Made by a program: the position numbers and the translations under genes
Shown here: positions 61,442 to 64,000 of the stretch, one piece after another
Layout of the letters: each line of letters opens with the position of its first letter
Numbering within the stretch: position 1 is the first letter of the stretch
Origin: CBDBBY01 sp965205055
GTDB taxonomy: Bacteria > Pseudomonadota > Alphaproteobacteria > Rhodobacterales > Rhodobacteraceae
Assembly: GCA_965205055.1 (NCBI GenBank)
Contig: OZ242030.1
Span: forward strand, 4,154,001-4,218,000
Direction of reading: 5' to 3'
Length of the DNA: 64,000 nucleotides
The notes under the pieces: generated by a model
What the model was told of the DNA's origin: nothing
What the model saw: the letters and a program-made list of their open reading frames with translations, nothing else
Database searches by the model: none

Positions 61442-62679
61442 CTGTGGAGGTCTACCTCGACGCCTTCGGCAAAAGTCGTCGCGTTGGCATAATGCGTCGG
61501 CATTCCAGCGCGGGGCGGGAACGGGTGAGCTACGAGCACGATCCTGATTGGCTCCGGTCAACCGAGGCATTTCAGTTTGATCCGATGTTGCCGCTCACGC
61601 TTGGCCCGATCTACACTCCGCGCAGCCAAGACATGTTCGGAACTTTGGGGGATAGTGCACCGGACACATGGGGTAGGGAGCTATTGCGGCGGCGGGAACG
61701 CCATTGTGCCTACGCTGCGAGACGCCCGCCTCGAATCCTACAAGAGGCTGACTACCTGCTCGGAGTCTCCGACTTCACCCGCTTGGGCGCACTTAGGTTC
61801 AAGGTCGGCGGCGAGTTCCAAGCGCAGCAGGAGCGAGGAGTCCCAACGACCGTCGCCTTGCGCGAGTTGATGGAGGCTTCCCGGCGCATTCTGAAAGGTG
61901 AAGAAACCGGAGAGGACCTACAATTGATCTTTGCCCCCGGGTCTTCACTTGGAGGCGCCAGGCCAAAGGCGTCAGTTTATGATCAACGCGGCCGCCTCTC
62001 CGTTGCCAAGTTCCCGAAAGAGACCGACCTCTACTCGATCTCCCGATGGGAGGCTATTGCGCTGGATATGGCGGAAACGGCAGGGATCAATGTGGCCGAG
62101 CACGATCTTGTCCCTCACGCTTCCAGTCTGATCTTCATGTCCCGAAGATTTGACCGAACCGGCAACGGCCACAGGGTTCCGTTCATGTCCGGCATGGCGA
62201 TGACGGAACACCGTGACGGTGATGACAACGGCAGCTACCTTGAACTGGTCGATGCGATCAACGAGCGAGGCGCTTTCCCCGATCGCGACCGGCAAGAGCT
62301 GTTCCGGCGCATTGCGTTCTCGATACTGATTACCAACACTGACGACCACCTCAGGAACACCGGGTTCCTGTGGACCGGACGCAAGGGCTGGACCTTGAGT
62401 CCGGCTTACGACGTCAACCCCGTCCCGAACGGACCTCGAATTCTGTCGACGAGGATTGATTTCGACGACGGAACCGCGTCGATCGATTTGCTTCGCTCCG
62501 TCGCGGAGTTTTTCATGCCGCAGGCCCGGGCCGACCAAGTGATTGCCGATTGCGCCAGCGTCACCCGGAAATGGAAGGAGTTCGCCTGCCACAGGGAGGC
62601 GCCGTCGGCAGAGATCAAGCGGATGCGAACAGCGTTCGAGCACGACGATCTGACACGCGGGCTCTCGCTGACGACATGA
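61438..62679 (+). CDS. hipA: HipA-type serine/threonine kinase toxin
   Basis: A 413-residue HipA-family kinase. HipA of E. coli phosphorylates glutamyl-tRNA synthetase and induces dormancy. The N-terminal HipA domain (VEVYLDAFGKSRRVGIM; PLTLGPIYTPRSQDMFGTLG) precedes the kinase core: the P-loop-like SSLGGARPKASVYD, ITNTDDHLRNTGF with the catalytic Asp, and SPAYDVNPVP with the metal-binding Asp. Translation starts at GTG 61438, overlapping hipB. Both genes appear intact, so this is probably a working persistence-type system. Confidence 0.92.
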   Translation: MTVEVYLDAFGKSRRVGIMRRHSSAGRERVSYEHDPDWLRSTEAFQFDPMLPLTLGPIYTPRSQDMFGTLGDSAPDTWGRELLRRRERHCAYAARRPPRILQEADYLLGVSDFTRLGALRFKVGGEFQAQQERGVPTTVALRELMEASRRILKGEETGEDLQLIFAPGSSLGGARPKASVYDQRGRLSVAKFPKETDLYSISRWEAIALDMAETAGINVAEHDLVPHASSLIFMSRRFDRTGNGHRVPFMSGMAMTEHRDGDDNGSYLELVDAINERGAFPDRDRQELFRRIAFSILITNTDDHLRNTGFLWTGRKGWTLSPAYDVNPVPNGPRILSTRIDFDDGTASIDLLRSVAEFFMPQARADQVIADCASVTRKWKEFACHREAPSAEIKRMRTAFEHDDLTRGLSLTT

Positions 62680-62910
62680 TCAATGCCGCCAAGAAATACG
62701 GAACGGACGACGAGTTGAGCGTGGGAAATTGATAGGTCCCCGGCAGCGACCGCGGGACGTCGGCACTTGTCGGACTTACATGCTTGCAGCCGTCGAGCCG
62801 CCTTCACCGGAGGCCGTGCTTTGAAGCCTCGCCCGGGGTCGAAGGCTTTCCGCATGCGACAGATATTGAATCGCCGAATCGATTTTGTCGATTCGTGATT
62901 GCCATGCTTG

Positions 62911-62926
62911 CCGAAACCGGTTTCGG
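62911..62926 (+). promoter_or_regulatory. LacI-family operator candidate
   Basis: CCGAAACCGGTTTCGG is a perfect 16-bp palindrome with the central CG typical of LacI/PurR-family operators, 37 bases before the start codon of the LacI-family gene. Autoregulation is the simplest reading. Confidence 0.65.
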
Positions 62927-62963
62927 GAAATATCCAGTGATTCGGTCTTGAAGGATTAAGGGC

Positions 62964-64000
62964 ATGGTCGGTCAAGAAACATCTGCAAGCCGCGGCATTG
63001 AGCGCGTGAAGATTTCAGATGTCGCGGTCGCTTTGAACCTGACGAAGGGCACCGTTTCGCGCGCCTTGAACGGTTACCCGGATATCTCCGAATCTACGCG
63101 TCTCAAGGTGCGGAACGCGGCGCGGCGCATGGGCTACGTCCCGCTGTCGCACGCCCAAGCGATCAAAACGGGCAGGGTGCGGTCGCTTGGCATCGTCTGG
63201 CGGGTGGATTCGCATGATGGACACCGCGCGTTTCTCTCGGATTTCCTCGACGGCGTGTCGCGCGCCGTCAGCGCGGAGGATTGGTCGCTGACCGTTTCAA
63301 CGGCCGACTCCGACATTGCCGAACGCACGACGCTCAGCAGGCTTCTGAAGGAGCGGAAGGTGGACGGCTTCATCCTTCCGAGAACGCTGGCGGACGACCC
63401 GCGCGTCGAGTGGCTTCGGAACGAGGAGGCGCCTTTCATCCTTTACGGGCGGGTGGCTTCTGAACGAAACTGCTCATGGTTCGATTTTCGGGGCGAAGAC
63501 GCCATGCGGAAATCGGTCGCGAGGCTGGCCGAACTCGGGCATGAGCGGATAGCGTTCGTGAACGGCGACTTGCGGTTCAATTACGCGCTTCTGCGGAGAG
63601 ACGGGTATTTCCGCGGGCTGGCCGATGCGGGAATCGATCCCGATCCCGATCTCGTGCTCGACGGCGCGATGACGCTCGCGTCGGGCGAGGCGGCGACCCG
63701 GAAATTGCTGAGACTTGAATCGCCGCCGACAGGAATCGTGTTCGCGCAGGACATGGCGGCGCTCGGAGCCTATCGAGCGGCGGAGAAAGCGGGAGTTTCC
63801 ATCGGACGGGAACTGTCCGTCATCGGCTACGATGGCGTTCCTGAAGGCGCTTGGGCGTCGCCGCAATTGAGCACATTCGCAGTTGACAGCAGATGGGCTG
63901 GCCAACGTCTGGCGGCGTTGCTCATAGACCAGATCAGAGGGGGCAACCCTGAAGATCTGCGGGAAACGGGCGAGGCCCGGTTCCTTTCGCGGGGGTCCGA
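62964..64000 (+). CDS. LacI-family transcriptional regulator, partial at window end
   Basis: An uninterrupted frame from the ATG at 62964 to the window edge (345 codons). The LacI helix-turn-helix is at the N-terminus (VKISDVAVALNLTKGTVSRA, LNGYPDISESTRLKVRNAAR, RMGYVP). A periplasmic-binding-protein-like ligand domain follows (SLGIVWRVDSHDGHRAFLSD, GRVASERNCSWFDFRGEDAM, HERIAFVNGDLRFNYALLRR, SVIGYDGVPEGAWASPQLST). Only the last residues lie beyond the window. A perfect operator-like palindrome precedes it. It probably controls a sugar or polyol catabolic operon located outside the window. Confidence 0.95.
   Translation, partial: MVGQETSASRGIERVKISDVAVALNLTKGTVSRALNGYPDISESTRLKVRNAARRMGYVPLSHAQAIKTGRVRSLGIVWRVDSHDGHRAFLSDFLDGVSRAVSAEDWSLTVSTADSDIAERTTLSRLLKERKVDGFILPRTLADDPRVEWLRNEEAPFILYGRVASERNCSWFDFRGEDAMRKSVARLAELGHERIAFVNGDLRFNYALLRRDGYFRGLADAGIDPDPDLVLDGAMTLASGEAATRKLLRLESPPTGIVFAQDMAALGAYRAAEKAGVSIGRELSVIGYDGVPEGAWASPQLSTFAVDSRWAGQRLAALLIDQIRGGNPEDLRETGEARFLSRGS

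Overview
The window looks like a chromosomal segment of an alphaproteobacterium. The evidence is indirect: moderately GC-rich genes, a TRAP transporter, two liv/iron-type ABC transporters, a phasin with PhaR-type operator half-sites, and two hairpin small-RNA candidates exposing an anti-Shine-Dalgarno C-rich loop, a style known from this class. No rRNA, tRNA or CRISPR array was recognised.

Layout. 1-2.3 kb: the 3' half of gltB and a small-RNA candidate. 2.3-7.2 kb: sparse accessory DNA with a membrane-anchored 14-residue-repeat protein, an HExxH protein, a 112-bp TA-flanked MITE and a frameshifted membrane gene. 7.7-15.2 kb: two divergent catabolic groups, LysR/aspartate-dehydrogenase-like/aldehyde dehydrogenase on the minus strand and DapA-like aldolase/EamA transporter/3-hydroxyanthranilate dioxygenase/kynureninase on the plus strand. 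15.9-29.2 kb: a visibly GC-richer block with tightly overlapping genes (NicX-like ring-cleaving dioxygenase, TetR, CoxG plus a three-subunit molybdenum hydroxylase, two alpha/beta hydrolases, a complete Liv-type ABC transporter, a Gfo/Idh oxidoreductase). It is flanked by two diverged direct repeats and reads as an acquired island for uptake and oxidative degradation of an N-heteroaromatic compound. 30.1-33.0 kb: a TRAP transporter.

33.7-41.7 kb: a second anti-SD small-RNA candidate, phaP, mtgA, a GST, queG, an epimerase-like gene, then an aspartate-dehydrogenase-like/enolase-superfamily pair and an MmgE/PrpD gene. 41.7-44.1 kb: IS remnant and an AAA-ATPase/TOPRIM (DUF3226) pair resembling OLD/PARIS-type defence modules, with the TOPRIM gene broken. 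44.8-49.1 kb: a ferric-iron-type ABC transporter. 49.5-54.1 kb: a fused 5-oxoprolinase/hydantoinase and a divergent SDR gene. 54.5-62.7 kb: a defence/stress-flavoured stretch with a NYN nuclease, a decayed duplicate of the SDR gene, HigBA-type and HipBA-type toxin-antitoxin pairs, DUF2461 and DUF6880 genes and a truncated LysR gene. 63-64 kb: a LacI-family regulator that runs off the end, preceded by a perfect LacI-type palindrome.

How it fits together: most intact genes serve uptake and oxidation of amino-acid-derived or aromatic nitrogen compounds. The kynureninase and 3-hydroxyanthranilate dioxygenase lack a formamidase of their own, and the neighbouring island carries two formamidase-like hydrolases. 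Several genes are decaying (DUF6338-like, DUF3226, SDR copy, LysR, IS), which suggests a genome in flux.
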